Source: Deltaproteobacteria bacterium (GTDB taxonomy: Bacteria > Myxococcota > B64-G9). From it: 32,931 nt of DNA. The stretch lies in assembly GCA_030622135.1 (NCBI GenBank), contig JAUXGL010000028.1, positions 1 through 32,931 on the forward strand, read 5' to 3'. Below are positions 32,642 to 32,931 of the stretch, in pieces. The notes under the pieces are model-generated. The model saw only the letters and a list, made by a program, of their open reading frames with translations, ran no database searches and was not told where the DNA came from. Position 1 is the first letter of the stretch, and every line of letters starts with the position of its first letter. The position numbers and the translations under genes are program-made.

Positions 32642-32931
32642 ATGAAAGTGGAGGAGTTTGCGCTTGCATACCCAGCACGACCACCAAGAATAGAACCATT
32701 CAACGAGGACGAACTGAGGAAGCTCAACGAGTCTGACGGAGTACGCGGTCTCGGCACCGCTCCGGCAGAGAACGCACTGGCGAACATCCCGCGAATGAAG
32801 GGTGATACGGGCTGCCACTTGTGGGTTTTTGGCGAGGCGGCAATACCTTACGTTCTTGAGCGAGTGCAAGTCAGCCGCCCGCTACAGTCCGGGAAGATCA
32901 AGCATACCAACCTCACAGGCGGCTCAGACGC
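32642..32931 (+). CDS. Unknown protein, 5' part only (runs off right edge)
   Basis: An ATG at 32642 with AGGGTGG before it opens a frame of 96 complete codons to the window end without a stop. The visible part includes RPPRIEPFNEDELRKLN, GCHLWVFGEAAIPYVLERV and SGKIKHTNLTGG; the last resembles segments of uncharacterised bacterial proteins, but I cannot name a family. The codon and base use differ from the WL genes, and the strand is opposite to folD. It marks the end of the pathway cluster. Confidence 0.6.
   Translation, partial: MKVEEFALAYPARPPRIEPFNEDELRKLNESDGVRGLGTAPAENALANIPRMKGDTGCHLWVFGEAAIPYVLERVQVSRPLQSGKIKHTNLTGGSD

Noticed and set aside
1-32931. CRISPR arrays, tRNA and rRNA genes
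   Set aside because: No regularly spaced direct repeats with spacers, cloverleaf-like tRNA or rRNA segments were seen.

Overview
The window holds one nearly continuous block of genes for the bacterial Wood-Ljungdahl (reductive acetyl-CoA) pathway, almost all on the minus strand, broken by two inserted cassettes. CODH, ACS, both corrinoid protein subunits, AcsE, DUF3786, FolD, MetF/MetV, HdrABC-MvhD, a probable selenocysteine codon, and a multiheme cytochrome beside a NarI/DsrM-type cytochrome b together point to an anaerobic Desulfobacterota-like bacterium (sulfate reducer, syntroph or acetogen relative). No rRNA or marker gene is present, so this placement is an inference. The core genes are visibly GC-rich.

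Layout in the direction of transcription, from high to low coordinates. At 32642-32931 a plus-strand gene of unknown function runs off the right edge. 32291-31407 is folD, followed by a cooC-type ATPase (31297-30545). A promoter region then leads into the carbonyl-branch operon: a small unknown protein, acsD, cooS/acsA, acsB, acsC, acsE, a DUF3786 protein and a second cooC (30305-21016). At 20094-20899 a plus-strand DUF1778/GNAT toxin-antitoxin pair, with a self-overlapping promoter/operator and remnants of mobile DNA, separates this operon from the next.

19686-7467 is a methyl-branch operon: a divergent metF homologue, a PAS histidine kinase, hdrC, hdrB, a very large hdrA with an inserted GltD/NfnB-like NAD(P)H module, mvhD with an in-frame TGA (probable selenocysteine), metV, metF, a stand-alone response regulator and a receiver-PAS-kinase. 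It resembles the MetVF-HdrABC-MvhD clusters of acetogens, thought to couple methylene-THF reduction to flavin-based electron bifurcation.

6941-3788 is a three-gene, overlapping and less GC-rich insertion: a ParB-like protein, an unknown protein with a possible degenerate nuclease motif, and a DNA methyltransferase. It is a candidate DNA-modification or defence module. Finally 3576-1 is a second methyl-branch operon: metF, a di-heme cytochrome b membrane protein, a small two-cluster Fe-S protein, metV, and a lipoprotein cytochrome c with at least seven hemes, cut by the left edge. This last operon suggests a methylene-THF reductase wired to the membrane and periplasm, and is the strongest candidate here for an undescribed system.

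Together the genes could run the pathway in either direction. FolD interconverts methenyl- and methylene-THF, and the two MetVF systems handle methylene/methyl-THF with different redox partners. AcsE moves the methyl group to the AcsCD corrinoid protein, and CooS/AcsB make or cleave acetyl-CoA, with the CooC ATPases as maturation factors. Formate dehydrogenase and formyl-THF synthetase are not in the window.
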